Source of the DNA: JBFWUW01 sp050247075
GTDB lineage: Bacteria; Planctomycetota; Planctomycetia; Pirellulales; JBFWUW01
NCBI GenBank assembly: GCA_050247075.1
Contig: JBFWUW010000024.1
Location: 1-64,000, forward strand
Direction: 5' to 3'
Length of the DNA stretch: 64,000 bases
The position numbers and the translations under genes are program-made. Each line of letters opens with the position of its first letter. The stretch's first letter is position 1. The notes under the pieces were generated by a model. The model saw only the letters and a list, made by a program, of their open reading frames with translations. It did no database searches and was not told the DNA's origin. Below, one piece after another: positions 16,906 through 25,838 of this stretch.

Positions 16906-17514
16906 ATGGATTTTGACAGCATACGCTCGGCATTGGCTGGCGCGGTGCGCCAACTGGCAGGCGCATGCGGGGTGAATTTGTATCGGTTTGCCGCCGATCG
17001 CCGGGTTCTGGAGCGGGTCATTCTGCCCCACCTTGCCCACGGCCACGAATTTGCCCGCGTGTTATTCGTAGGCTGCGCCTGGTACACGCAACACTATGCG
17101 CAGCTATTCGAATCCAAGGAATTCTGGACCCTGGAACTCGACCCCACGCGCCAAAAATTCGGCGCGAAGCGGCATATTGTTGATTCGCTGGAAAACTTAA
17201 GCTTGCACTTTTCTCCGGACAGCCTGGATGCCATCGTTTGCAATGGTTTGCTGGGCTGGGGGCTGAACGACAAGCAACTCATCGAACGCGCATTTGGTGC
17301 TTGCGTCGATTGTTTACGCCCAGGCGGAGTGTTCGTGCTGGGGTGGGACGACGTCGAATTGCGCCGTCCCTGCCCGCCCCAGGAGTGCGCCAGTCTCCAA
17401 AGAATGAAACCGCATGTTTTCGAACCGCTTTCCACCACCCAGTACGTGACGAAGACCGCAAGCCGCCACACGTATGACTTCTTTGAGAAAGCGAATAACG
17501 CATCTGGGCAATAA
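16906..17514 (+). CDS. Class I SAM-dependent methyltransferase-like protein
   Basis: The 202-residue product from ATG 16906 has a Rossmann-like region. FARVLFVGCAWYTQHYAQLF stands in the glycine-rich motif I position, LELDP marks the acidic end of strand 2, and LDAIVCNGLLGWGLND with CLRPGGVFVLGWDD are later motifs. Motif I is degenerate (VGCAWYTQ instead of GxGxG), so cofactor binding is less certain. The target is unknown. It is alone on the plus strand and its stop is 14 bases from the convergent enoyl-CoA hydratase gene. Confidence 0.65.
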   Translation: MDFDSIRSALAGAVRQLAGACGVNLYRFAADRRVLERVILPHLAHGHEFARVLFVGCAWYTQHYAQLFESKEFWTLELDPTRQKFGAKRHIVDSLENLSLHFSPDSLDAIVCNGLLGWGLNDKQLIERAFGACVDCLRPGGVFVLGWDDVELRRPCPPQECASLQRMKPHVFEPLSTTQYVTKTASRHTYDFFEKANNASGQ

Positions 17515-17527
17515 TGCTGGCCAGTTG

Positions 17528-18307
17528 CTACGGCCAATTCGGTTCCCGCTTTTCCAGAAATGCCGCCAGTCCTTCCGCCGCCGCTTCCGTGGTGCGGGCA
17601 GTGGCGCTGACGGCGGCCCCGGCGGAGAGGAGCGTGAACAGGCTCTCGCCGATCGTTTCGTTCAGCATGCGTTTGGTAAGCAGCAGGGCCTCTGGCGCAC
17701 AGCGGGCAATCTGTTGGGAAACCTCGACAGCACGGGGCCAAAGATGGTCGGGGTGGACCACTTCGTGAAACAAGCCGACGCGCAAGGCCTCGGCAGCGGA
17801 AATGCTGGCCGCGGTCAACAGCAGCCGGGCCGATTGGCCGCCCCCCACGCGAAAGTGCAACAAAGGCGAGACGACCCCCGCCGTGATACCGCGGAGCGGC
17901 TCCGGCAGGCCAAACGTGGCTGTCTCGCTGGCCAGGACGATATCGCAAGCCAGCATCAAACCTGCTCCGCCCGCCAGGCACGGGCCGTTGACCGCGGCCA
18001 CAATCGGCTTGGGAAACCGCAGCATTTGCTCCAGCAGATCGCGGTACATTTCGGCGTCGGCCATCCATTGCGCCGCGGCACCATCCCCCAGCGCCGTGGC
18101 TCGCATCTCGCCCAGGTCCATACCGGCACAAAAGGCCGTGCCGGCCCCCGTAAGGACGACAACCTTAACGCGTTTCTCCTGGTGCAAGTCGCTGAACATC
18201 TGGCCCAACTCGGCCAGCAACTCGCGGCTGAGTGCGTTGCGTTTCTCGGGCCGATTGAGAATGACCGTACCGGTATGTTCGTGGATATTGAGCTTGATAA
18301 CGGGCAT
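17528..18307 (-). CDS. Enoyl-CoA hydratase/isomerase family protein
   Basis: The 259-residue protein is a crotonase-fold enzyme. NRPEKRNALSRELLAEL, TGAGTAFCAGMDLGEM (first oxyanion-hole strand) and VNGPCLAGGAGLMLACD (second) are all present. Such enzymes hydrate enoyl-CoA in fatty-acid or branched-chain amino-acid breakdown. A catalytic Glu is seen in FGLPEPLRGI, but the position of the second one is less clear, so isomerase or methylglutaconyl-type activities remain possible. It follows the acyl-CoA dehydrogenase by 13 bases on the same strand, which fits consecutive beta-oxidation steps. Confidence 0.9.
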   Translation of the reverse strand: MPVIKLNIHEHTGTVILNRPEKRNALSRELLAELGQMFSDLHQEKRVKVVVLTGAGTAFCAGMDLGEMRATALGDGAAAQWMADAEMYRDLLEQMLRFPKPIVAAVNGPCLAGGAGLMLACDIVLASETATFGLPEPLRGITAGVVSPLLHFRVGGGQSARLLLTAASISAAEALRVGLFHEVVHPDHLWPRAVEVSQQIARCAPEALLLTKRMLNETIGESLFTLLSAGAAVSATARTTEAAAEGLAAFLEKREPNWP

Positions 18308-18320
18308 GACAAAGTGCTTG

Positions 18321-20249
18321 CTAGGCTTCGTAGGGCATCATGATTTCGTCGGGCGCGTGGCCCGTCAGTCCGGGGAAGCCCTGCTCGGCAATGGCCTGGC
18401 CCAGTTTGGTCACCCCGCGGAAGTAGCGGTCGCTGGGACGCTCGCCGCTGAGACGTCGGGTGAGGTCCTGACAGAGGATGTCGGCGGCGGCGCGGACCAA
18501 CTCATTCTCTTGATGCGAGGCGTACAGCGAAGTACACAAAATGACCATCGCCTCTTGCACGCGCAGCGATAGCTCCGACATGCGGCATTGCCGGTCGGCC
18601 AGCGAAAGCTGATGCTTGCGCATGGTGCCGCTGATCTCCAAGGGGGACGATTGCAGGAAATTGCAGGCCAGTTTGGCATGCGCCAGCAAGTTGTCGGGCA
18701 TCCGCGGAAACGCCGGGCCGGGCTTGGGGCGAAAAGCCTGCTTCATCCACCATTTGCCGTATTGGAACATCGGCCCGCGCAGCGCCCAGGCATGCGCCGG
18801 GTTTGCCGGGTTGGGCTTCTTGATGCCCGCGGCGACCAGGGCCTTGCCGATCGGCTCGAAGTATTGCATGCCGTGCTGCTTAACCAGCGACTTGAAGAAG
18901 GCCATGCCCAGCATTTCGCCTTCGCCCTCGTAGATGCAAGGGGCCAGATACTCGTGAACGTTGTCGCCGAACATGTGCCCATGCAAGAACGACCGGCCGC
19001 CATGCGTTTTCATGAAGAATTCAATGGCGGCCTCTTTTTGGGCCTCGCTGCCGAAGATTTTGGCGATAACGCATTCCATTTCGCCACGGTAGCCTTCGTC
19101 GATCAGACGCGAACACCAGGCAACCAACGCATCGCAACCAACGACCAAGCCCGCCATGCGGCCCAAGCGGCGTTCGACCAGTTCGCGGCTGACGATCGCC
19201 GCGCCGTACGTCTTGCGGAACTTGGCCCAAGGCAACATGCTGGACATCATCAGCCGCATGGTGCCGGCGGCGTTGGCGCACAAGGCTACGCGGCCCAGGT
19301 TCAGCCCGTGGTAGGCAATCGTCAGCCCGTCCCCCTTGGGCGGCACAAGCAGGTTTTCGGCCGGCACGCGGAAATCGCGAAAAATAATGCCCACATTGTG
19401 CGTCTGCTTGAGCGCGTACAGGCCATACCGCTTGAGTTGGAACTGGTCGTTCTCGGCGTCGGGCAGATCGACGATCAGCACCGCCGGCTTGTTTTCGATC
19501 AGGCAGACCAGACCGATGGTTCGCCCCGGCTGGACGTTGGTGATGAACAACTTTTCGCCGTTGACGACGAAATGGTCCCCTTGCCGCTCCGCCCTGGTGC
19601 GCAGCGCCGTCAGGTCGCTGCCGGCGCAAGGCTCAGTCAGGGCGAACGCGCTCAGCCGATCGCCGCTGGCCAGCCGAGGCAAGAACCTCTGTTTTTGTTC
19701 GGCGTTGCCAAAGGTCCGCACCGGATCGACCGCGCCGATGCAGCCATGCACGCTGGCCAAGCCGGCGATCGTGGGATCCCACATCGCCATCCGTGTGAGG
19801 AACGGCGCGAACGACGCGAACGGAGCACCCGACCCGCCGTATTGTTTGTCCACCAGCAGGCCCCAATAGCCGGCGGTCCCTAGTTCTTGCATGACCTCCG
19901 CGCGGATTTTTCCCTGATCGTCGACGACCGATTTGGCCAACCGATGTTTCTTGACGACTGCGATCGAGTCATCCATGACCTTGGCCACGTCGGCCGGGGT
20001 CTCGGTCGCGCCGCGATAGAACAATTCGACTGGCACGCCGCGATCCCACACCGCCCGGTGCGCCGGGCTGTGGACGGTATTGTACCGCTCGGCAAACAAC
20101 GTCTCGACCTGGTCGTCGGCCCGATCGACGGCCCCCATGCGGCGGGCTTCTTCGTCGCTCTTGCCCCCCATTTTCAGCGCGGTTTCGGCAAACGAAGCCG
20201 CTTCCTCCGGAGAATTGGATGGGCCGGTCGGCCGGGTTTCGGTGGACAT
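18321..20249 (-). CDS. Acyl-CoA dehydrogenase, long (VLCAD-like) form
   Basis: The 642-residue protein is an acyl-CoA dehydrogenase with a C-terminal extension, a length closer to very-long-chain enzymes (about 650) than to the 380-residue short forms. The FAD-binding stretch LSAFALTEPCAGSDLTALRT is clear, and the catalytic-base region reads CIYEGEGEMLGMAF, with Glu in the usual YEG context. ATG 20249 is chosen because AGGA lies upstream at workable spacing; a start at 20273 is possible. It is co-oriented with the enoyl-CoA hydratase, suggesting a two-gene fatty or branched acyl-CoA degradation unit. Confidence 0.9.
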   Translation of the reverse strand: MSTETRPTGPSNSPEEAASFAETALKMGGKSDEEARRMGAVDRADDQVETLFAERYNTVHSPAHRAVWDRGVPVELFYRGATETPADVAKVMDDSIAVVKKHRLAKSVVDDQGKIRAEVMQELGTAGYWGLLVDKQYGGSGAPFASFAPFLTRMAMWDPTIAGLASVHGCIGAVDPVRTFGNAEQKQRFLPRLASGDRLSAFALTEPCAGSDLTALRTRAERQGDHFVVNGEKLFITNVQPGRTIGLVCLIENKPAVLIVDLPDAENDQFQLKRYGLYALKQTHNVGIIFRDFRVPAENLLVPPKGDGLTIAYHGLNLGRVALCANAAGTMRLMMSSMLPWAKFRKTYGAAIVSRELVERRLGRMAGLVVGCDALVAWCSRLIDEGYRGEMECVIAKIFGSEAQKEAAIEFFMKTHGGRSFLHGHMFGDNVHEYLAPCIYEGEGEMLGMAFFKSLVKQHGMQYFEPIGKALVAAGIKKPNPANPAHAWALRGPMFQYGKWWMKQAFRPKPGPAFPRMPDNLLAHAKLACNFLQSSPLEISGTMRKHQLSLADRQCRMSELSLRVQEAMVILCTSLYASHQENELVRAAADILCQDLTRRLSGERPSDRYFRGVTKLGQAIAEQGFPGLTGHAPDEIMMPYEA

Positions 20250-20576
20250 GGCAAAAAGTCCTGGCGAATTCAAGGAAAGAACTTAGGGAACATGGCGGCG
20301 GCTACCTAACCCAAGCGGATTTTAACCGCAAACGTCACGTCGATTGCCAACCGCCTTCAATTATACGTTTGTTCTGGGGTAGCGCGAACCAATCGCGGTG
20401 CGCCGCGGCTTGCCATATAAGTGCCCGGGACGTGCCAAACGACGAACGCAGCCGCACTGCTCCCGCCGTGCTGGCTTGATGCGCAATTGACGCCCCAAAT
20501 TTGGGGAAAGGTTGATCGGCAAGGACCATCGCATTCGATCCTAGCCAACATGGCTGGAGCCATGTGGCTACGGCTC
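20250..20576. other. Gene-free stretch between bioA and the acyl-CoA dehydrogenase
   Basis: No supported gene. It contains the promoter region of the minus-strand acyl-CoA dehydrogenase and, at 20542-20570, the hairpin listed separately. Several frames are open here but show no family features. Confidence 0.5.
20542..20570. repeat. ACATGGC hairpin just after the bioA stop
   Basis: ACATGGCT (20548-20555) and AGCCATGT (20558-20565) are perfect inverted arms, extended by TAGCC and GGCTA with one bulged A. On the bioA strand it begins about seven bases after the stop codon, but no T-run follows. A similar hairpin follows the stop of the FecR-like gene at 50280-50306. Confidence 0.7.
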
Positions 20577-21860
20577 TTACGGTAATTCGGCTTTCACACC
20601 ATGCTCGACCGCATCGCAGATGCGGTCAATTTCGCTCAGGCTAATGGCCAGAGGCGGCATGATGACCAACACGTTGCCCAACGGCCGCAGCAACACGCCA
20701 AGCTCGCGGGCACGCTGGCAAATGCGCACGCCAACCCGCTCGGCCCAGGGAAATGGTGTTTTGCCGCCGCGATCTTGAACGAGTTCCACCGCGCCGATCA
20801 GTCCCCGTTGCCGGACCTGGCCCACGTGCGGATGCGATTCTAACTGTTTCAACCGCAACGCCAGCCGCTCGACTTTTTCGGGCAATTGCCGCAACACTTG
20901 CTCGTCGCGAAAGATATCGAGCGATGCCAACGCCACCGCGGCCGCCAGGGGATTGCCACCGTAGGTGTGTCCGTGGAAAAAGCTCTTGGACTCCGCATAC
21001 TCCCCCAGGAAGGCATTCCATATTTCACCGGTCGCCAGCGTGGCGGCCATCGGCAGGTAGCCGGCTGTTAGCCCCTTGGCCAGGCAGAGCAAGTCGGGAG
21101 TTACCTGCTCTTGTTCGCAGGCGAACATCGTACCGGTGCGGCCAAAGCCGACCGCCACTTCGTCCGCGATCAGCAGCACCTCGTAGCGGGCGGTTAGCTC
21201 GCGCACGCCGAGCAAGTAGCCAGGCGGATGCATGAGCATGCCTGCTGCGGCCTGAATCAGCGGCTCGATTACCACAGCGGCGATTTGTTCGTGGTTCTCC
21301 GCCAGCAGTTTTTCCAACGCCGACAAGTGATGCGCCAGCAAGGAATCTTGAGCGATGCGGGCGGGCAGCCTGTAGGTATCTGGCGCGGGCAGCCGCAGCA
21401 CATCGAACAGCAGCGGCTGAAACATGGCATGAAAGCGGGCCACGCCCCCCACGCTGACACTGCCCAAGGTGTCGCCATGGTAGGCTTCTCCCAGCGCCAC
21501 GAACTTCATCTTGGCGGGCCGCGGATTTTGCCGTTGCCGCCAGTACTGAAAGGCCATTTTCAAGGCGACTTCTACCGCGCTGGCGCCATTGTCGGAAAAG
21601 AACACATGCGCCAAACCGGGCGGCGCGACCTCTACCAGACGCCGCGCCAACTCCACGGTCACGGGACACGCCGTGCCCAGCAGCGTGGTGTGGGCAATCT
21701 GGTCGAGCTGCCGGCGAATGGCTTCATCCAGCCGCGGGTGCCGGTGCCCATGCACGTTGCACCACAAGCTGCTGACTCCATCCAGATACTCGCGGCCATC
21801 GGCGTCGATCAACGTACAGCCGCGGCCCGCCACAATCAGCAGCGGCTCGTGTTCGGCCAT
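20577..21860 (-). CDS. bioA: Adenosylmethionine-8-amino-7-oxononanoate aminotransferase
   Basis: BioA is the PLP aminotransferase that makes 7,8-diaminopelargonate in biotin synthesis, using SAM as amino donor. The product has 427 residues from the first ATG. Family stretches include YLDGVSSLWCNVHGHRHP, FFSDNGASAVEVALKMA, GEAYHGDTLGSVSVGG, LIADEVAVGFGRTGTMF and LCLAKGLTAGYLP (PLP lysine). The frame continues upstream with WDRQIVWHPFTQ just before the ATG. That is conserved BioA N-terminal sequence, so the true start is upstream, although no ATG, GTG or TTG is available there; ATT 21929 or CTG 21932 are candidates. No other biotin gene is adjacent. Confidence 0.92.
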   Translation of the reverse strand: MAEHEPLLIVAGRGCTLIDADGREYLDGVSSLWCNVHGHRHPRLDEAIRRQLDQIAHTTLLGTACPVTVELARRLVEVAPPGLAHVFFSDNGASAVEVALKMAFQYWRQRQNPRPAKMKFVALGEAYHGDTLGSVSVGGVARFHAMFQPLLFDVLRLPAPDTYRLPARIAQDSLLAHHLSALEKLLAENHEQIAAVVIEPLIQAAAGMLMHPPGYLLGVRELTARYEVLLIADEVAVGFGRTGTMFACEQEQVTPDLLCLAKGLTAGYLPMAATLATGEIWNAFLGEYAESKSFFHGHTYGGNPLAAAVALASLDIFRDEQVLRQLPEKVERLALRLKQLESHPHVGQVRQRGLIGAVELVQDRGGKTPFPWAERVGVRICQRARELGVLLRPLGNVLVIMPPLAISLSEIDRICDAVEHGVKAELP

Positions 21861-21967
21861 CTGCGTAAAGGGGTGCCAGACGATCTGGCGGTCCCAAGCT
21901 TCAAGCTGTTCGCGCGGTGTCGGTGGAATCAGATCAGATCCGGAAATGGATTGGCGATGCCAAAAGA

Positions 21968-22531
21968 CTAGGAGGTTAGCAAGACTTCCACCGCCTTGTA
22001 GACGGTGCGCGAACGATTAAAGCCCAGCCGGCGGTAAAGTTGAATCGCCGATTGGTTTTGGGCGGTGACCTCCAAGAATGCCCATCGCAGCCCCACTTGG
22101 CGAAAACCGTCCAGGGCCGCCAACAGCAATGCCGTGCCCAAACCGCGGTCGCGATGGTCGGGCGTAATCCCCAAATTCTGAATGGCACCCATGCCCGACC
22201 GGTCGCGAATTCCTTGCACCGTACCGCAATACTCCAGGCTGGCGGAACCGGGTCGGTTGGCCGCTAACAACCAAGTGGCACCAGGCAGAAAGCCATCCTT
22301 ACGTACAATCTCACGCATCAGACGCAGGCAGCCGGTGTACTCGCCCAGGCAAGGAAAGACATTAGCGTCCAGCTCATGGCGGAAGCTGTAGTACTTGGCC
22401 TCGGCATGGCTTTCGACCAGGCCGCCATCCCAAGGAATGAGACGGTACCCCATGGGTAGCGCTGGCACCGCCAAATCGCGGCCACGGAGGTCGATTTCCA
22501 TCCGAAAGCGCTTGAAGTACGTCAGGCTCAT
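21968..22531 (-). CDS. GNAT family N-acetyltransferase
   Basis: The 187-residue protein ends with a GNAT domain. GAIQNLGITPDHRDRGLGTA holds the acetyl-CoA pyrophosphate loop (RDRGLG), and LEVTAQNQSAIQLYRRLGF is the typical C-terminal motif. The N-terminal half (residues 1-90) is less typical and includes a YYSFRHELDANVFPCLGEY stretch that may shape the acceptor site. The acceptor is unknown. It lies just upstream of bioA on the same strand, but no functional tie is evident. Confidence 0.85.
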   Translation of the reverse strand: MSLTYFKRFRMEIDLRGRDLAVPALPMGYRLIPWDGGLVESHAEAKYYSFRHELDANVFPCLGEYTGCLRLMREIVRKDGFLPGATWLLAANRPGSASLEYCGTVQGIRDRSGMGAIQNLGITPDHRDRGLGTALLLAALDGFRQVGLRWAFLEVTAQNQSAIQLYRRLGFNRSRTVYKAVEVLLTS

Positions 22532-22887
22532 GGGCTTAACCCGGCCAACCGGGCAACGACCTCAAAAATGCCGTGCGGCAGCGCCAATGACAACCGCTGA
22601 AAGTAATCCTACCGGTGGCGGGGGAGACAGTCAAACGAAAGGCGAAAGGATGAAGGGCATACGATTGAATCGTGGCTAGGAAATGACATCGACTCCCTGG
22701 GGGCGTGGATTGGCGTCGAAGTTGTCGACCCGGCATGAATGGCGCGTCCGCCAGCAGCCTTGCACCCCAGAGCATCCGTACAACCGGCTCAATCGACGGC
22801 ACCGTCAGCTTACAACGGCACCAAACGCACATAGCCGCAATCCATCAATCCCCTTCAGCCCTCAGCCTTTCGCCTTCATCCTTTCCC
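22532..22887. other. Gene-free stretch with inverted GGCGAAAGGATGAAGG-like motifs
   Basis: No gene supported. Near 22635-22660 the plus strand reads AAAGGCGAAAGGATGAAGG, and near 22855-22890 the complement reads AGGATGAAGGCGAAAGGCTG. The pair forms a loose inverted repeat about 230 bases apart. The second copy abuts the end of the malate dehydrogenase gene. Confidence 0.45.
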
Positions 22888-23829
22888 TCATACCAGCTTG
22901 GCCATTGCGGCGACCAGTTCTTTAACCGCGTTGACGCTCTTGGCGAAATCGGCCTGTTCGGCGGAGGTCAGTTCCAGCTCGATGATCTTTTCGATGCCGC
23001 CGGCACCCAGGACGACCGGTACGCCGACGTAGTACCCCCCCACGCCGTACTCTTTATCGCAATAGGCCGCGCAGGGGATGACCCGCTTCTTGTCGCGAAT
23101 GACCGCTTCCACCATTTGCGAGGTCGCCGCCGCCGGAGCGTAATAAGCGCTGCCTGTCTTGAGCAGGCCGACAATTTCCGCGCCGCCGCTGCGGGTGCGA
23201 TCGACAATCTGCGCCAGCCGCTCCGGCGCGATCAACCTCGTCACCGGAATGCCGCCCACCGACGTGCAACTGGGGATGGGCACCATGGTGTCACCGTGCC
23301 CGCCCATCAACAGGGCCGAAATGTCTTCCACGCTGACGTTGAGTTCCATCGCCAAGAACGTGCGATAGCGGGCCGTGTCCAGCACACCGGCCTGGCCAAT
23401 CACCCGGGCCGCGGGAAAGCCCGTGACTTGAAACGCCCGCTGCACCATGGCATCCAACGGGTTGCTGACCACGATGACAACCGCATCGGGGCTGGTCTGG
23501 CGAACCTGGTCGGCCACCGCCCCCATGATTTTGGCGTTGGTTCCCAGCAGATCGTCGCGGCTCATGCCGGGTTTGCGGGGAATGCCGGCCGTGATGACCA
23601 CCACGTCACTGCCGGCGGTCTCGGCGTAGTCGTGCGTACCGATGATCCGCGAGTCAAAACCCATGATCGGCGAGGCTTGCATCAAGTCCAAGGCCTTGCC
23701 CTTGGGCATCCCCTCGGTCTGGGGAATGTCCAGCAGGACCACGTCTCCCAATTCGGCCGCAGCGCACCAATGAGCCGTGGTGGCACCAACATTACCCGCT
23801 CCGACGATCGTGATCTTCGCGCGACGCAT
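22888..23829 (-). CDS. mdh: Malate dehydrogenase (LDH-like type)
   Basis: The 313-residue protein is a lactate/malate dehydrogenase family enzyme. ITIVGAGNVGATTAHW is the NAD loop, VITAGIPRKPGMSRDDLL carries the mobile loop with Arg residues as in malate dehydrogenases, and GGHGDTMVP holds the catalytic His. The mobile-loop sequence RKPGMSR favours malate over lactate. It would interconvert malate and oxaloacetate in the TCA cycle. ATG 23829 has GAGGA upstream with nine-base spacing; the longer frame to 23913 is not needed. It is divergent from the amidase gene. Confidence 0.93.
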   Translation of the reverse strand: MRRAKITIVGAGNVGATTAHWCAAAELGDVVLLDIPQTEGMPKGKALDLMQASPIMGFDSRIIGTHDYAETAGSDVVVITAGIPRKPGMSRDDLLGTNAKIMGAVADQVRQTSPDAVVIVVSNPLDAMVQRAFQVTGFPAARVIGQAGVLDTARYRTFLAMELNVSVEDISALLMGGHGDTMVPIPSCTSVGGIPVTRLIAPERLAQIVDRTRSGGAEIVGLLKTGSAYYAPAAATSQMVEAVIRDKKRVIPCAAYCDKEYGVGGYYVGVPVVLGAGGIEKIIELELTSAEQADFAKSVNAVKELVAAMAKLV

Positions 23830-24088
23830 GGAATTCGTTCCTCGCAATGGAATAAACCGATATGTCTCAGGCCAATTCGGCCCGCATTGTAGCAATTTCC
23901 CAGCGGCCGCCACAGGGCCGGCGGAAGGCCAGGCAATTCCCTACCGCCAGCGATGTCCTATTTTTTTTCTTGCAATTGGTCAGCGGCTTTTCTCCAATGG
24001 GCCTCGTGATCGGCGGCACGCTTTGTTGGAGCTCGCGGCGCGGCTCCTTACGCACGGAAATCTTGGTCCCCTTTCAGGAGAGTTTGCG

Positions 24089-25126
24089 ATGTGGCACGGA
24101 GACATTTCCAGCAGCGCGGATACCGTGGGTGTGGCCGTGGTGAACTACAAGATGCCGCGGATGCACACCACACAAGAGGTGTTGGAGAACGCCCGCGGCA
24201 TTGGCCGCATGATCGACGGCATGAAGGCAGGTCTGCCAGGCATGGACCTGGTGGTGTTTCCAGAGTACAGCACGCACGGCATCATGTACGACTTTCAAGA
24301 GATGTTGGCCACCGCCGTGCAGATCCCCGGCCCGGAGACCGACGTACTCGCAGAGGCCTGCCGCCGCAACAAGGTGTGGGGCGTCTTCTCGCTGACCGGC
24401 GAGCAGCATGAGGAGCACCCGCGAACGGTGCCTTACAACACGCTGATCTTGATGAACGATCGAGGCGAGATCGTCCAAAAGTATCGCAAGATCATGCCCT
24501 GGTGCCCCATCGAGGGCTGGTATCCGGGCAACTGCACCTACGTCTCCGAAGGCCCCAAGGGTCTGAAAATCAGCCTGATTATCTGTGACGACGGCAACTA
24601 TCCCGAGATTTGGCGCGACTGCGCCATGCGCGGGGCCGAGTTGATTGTCCGCTGCCAGGGCTACATGTATCCGGCCAAGGAGCAGCAGATCATGGTCTCC
24701 AAGTGCATGGCCTGGATGAATAACTGCTACGTGGCGGTCGCCAACGCGGCCGGGTTCGACGGGGTCTACTCGTACTTTGGCCACTCGGCGATCATCGGCT
24801 TCGACGGCCGCACGTTGGGCGAATGCGGCGAGGAGGAAAACGGCGTGCAATATGCCGCCTTGTCCAAGTTCTTGATCCGTGACTTTCGAGCCAACGCCCA
24901 ATCGCAGAACCATCTCTTCAAACTGTTGCACCGTGGCTATACCGGCCTCATCAACAGCAAGGAAGGTGACCGCGGCGTGGCCGATTGCCCTTACGAGTTC
25001 TACCGCAACTGGGTCCGCGACGCCGACTCCACCCGCGAGCAGGTGGAGACGCTCACCCGGCCCACGGTCGGCACGGCGGAATGCCCGATTGAAGGGGTGC
25101 CGTTTGAGGAAGAGGTTGAGGCGTAA
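24089..25126 (+). CDS. amiE: Aliphatic amidase
   Basis: The 345-residue protein is very close to the AmiE family over its full length, from MWHGDISSSADTVGVAVVNY to the C-terminus. It hydrolyses short aliphatic amides to acid and ammonia. The nitrilase-fold triad is visible: Glu in VVFPEYSTHG, Lys in QKYRKIMPWCPIEGW and Cys in LIICDDGNYPEIWRDC. ATG 24089 has AGGAG eight bases upstream. Its stop overlaps the start of the next gene by one base (TAATG), so the two are very likely co-translated. Confidence 0.96.
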   Translation: MWHGDISSSADTVGVAVVNYKMPRMHTTQEVLENARGIGRMIDGMKAGLPGMDLVVFPEYSTHGIMYDFQEMLATAVQIPGPETDVLAEACRRNKVWGVFSLTGEQHEEHPRTVPYNTLILMNDRGEIVQKYRKIMPWCPIEGWYPGNCTYVSEGPKGLKISLIICDDGNYPEIWRDCAMRGAELIVRCQGYMYPAKEQQIMVSKCMAWMNNCYVAVANAAGFDGVYSYFGHSAIIGFDGRTLGECGEEENGVQYAALSKFLIRDFRANAQSQNHLFKLLHRGYTGLINSKEGDRGVADCPYEFYRNWVRDADSTREQVETLTRPTVGTAECPIEGVPFEEEVEA

Positions 25127-25818
25127 TGGAGTACGTCGAAACTTTCGACTCCGGCACCGGCGGCTGGTTTGGCTTTCACGACAACACCCGCGGGTCGAAG
25201 CCGCTCGAGGTGCGCGACGGATGCGCCGTCAGCCGCAGCCCCTGGTGGATCGACTACAACCACGCTCCGCCCGGCGCTGGTTACATGCATCTGCTGTATC
25301 TGCTGCTGACGCGCGGCGCGCCGAGCGAGCATCAGCGGGAAGTCGCCGGCGAGAACCGCTTTATCGCCGGCCGTTTTCCGACCGATTTTCGCCAGGCGCG
25401 GCTGACCGTGCGGCTCAAGGGGGAACTGCACGAACGGGGGACAAAGCTCTATCTGTTGTGCCAGGCAATTCAGCGGGGGATCTGCTCTGGCTGGCTGCTG
25501 ACCGGGCAGCCCCTGGAAGTCACGCCCGACTTTACGGAACAGACCGTGCATTGCACCCCGGACGAGTCGCAATGGACGTGCCTGGGCAGCCGGCACGATC
25601 GGGCCGATTTTTACGGGCGTCTGCCGCTGCAAGAAGTGCTGGGCGATGTAAACGCCAACATCTTGCTGGTACTCTTTCCGCTGGACATACAGCCGATGGG
25701 GCCGATTGCCGCCGATCGCCACCAGTTACGGCCGGAAAAGGACTACCCCGTGTGGCGCGGCAGCCTTCCGGAAGGCTATTGCATGCTGGATGAAGTGCGG
25801 ATCGAATTCCCGACTTGA
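25126..25818 (+). CDS. Hypothetical protein coupled to aliphatic amidase
   Basis: I do not recognise this 230-residue protein. It has no signal peptide and no membrane segment. The sequence looks like a beta-sandwich: ETFDSGTGGWFGFHDNT at the start, aromatic-rich strands, and WRGSLPEGYCMLDEVRIEF at the end, which recalls lectin-like or carbohydrate-binding folds that end in a DEVRIE-type strand. The start codon overlaps the amidase stop, with the amidase as the only operon partner, so it may act on the same substrate or modify amidase specificity; that is inference. It ends 20 bases from the convergent epimerase gene. Confidence 0.75.
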   Translation: MEYVETFDSGTGGWFGFHDNTRGSKPLEVRDGCAVSRSPWWIDYNHAPPGAGYMHLLYLLLTRGAPSEHQREVAGENRFIAGRFPTDFRQARLTVRLKGELHERGTKLYLLCQAIQRGICSGWLLTGQPLEVTPDFTEQTVHCTPDESQWTCLGSRHDRADFYGRLPLQEVLGDVNANILLVLFPLDIQPMGPIAADRHQLRPEKDYPVWRGSLPEGYCMLDEVRIEFPT

Positions 25819-25838
25819 GTGGCGAGCCATTGATGGCT

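Noticed and set aside
18588..19883. A 431-codon plus-strand frame opposite the acyl-CoA dehydrogenase
   Set aside because: Typical antisense open frame in GC-rich DNA; composition (many Gln, Gly, His) and lack of motifs mark it as a shadow.
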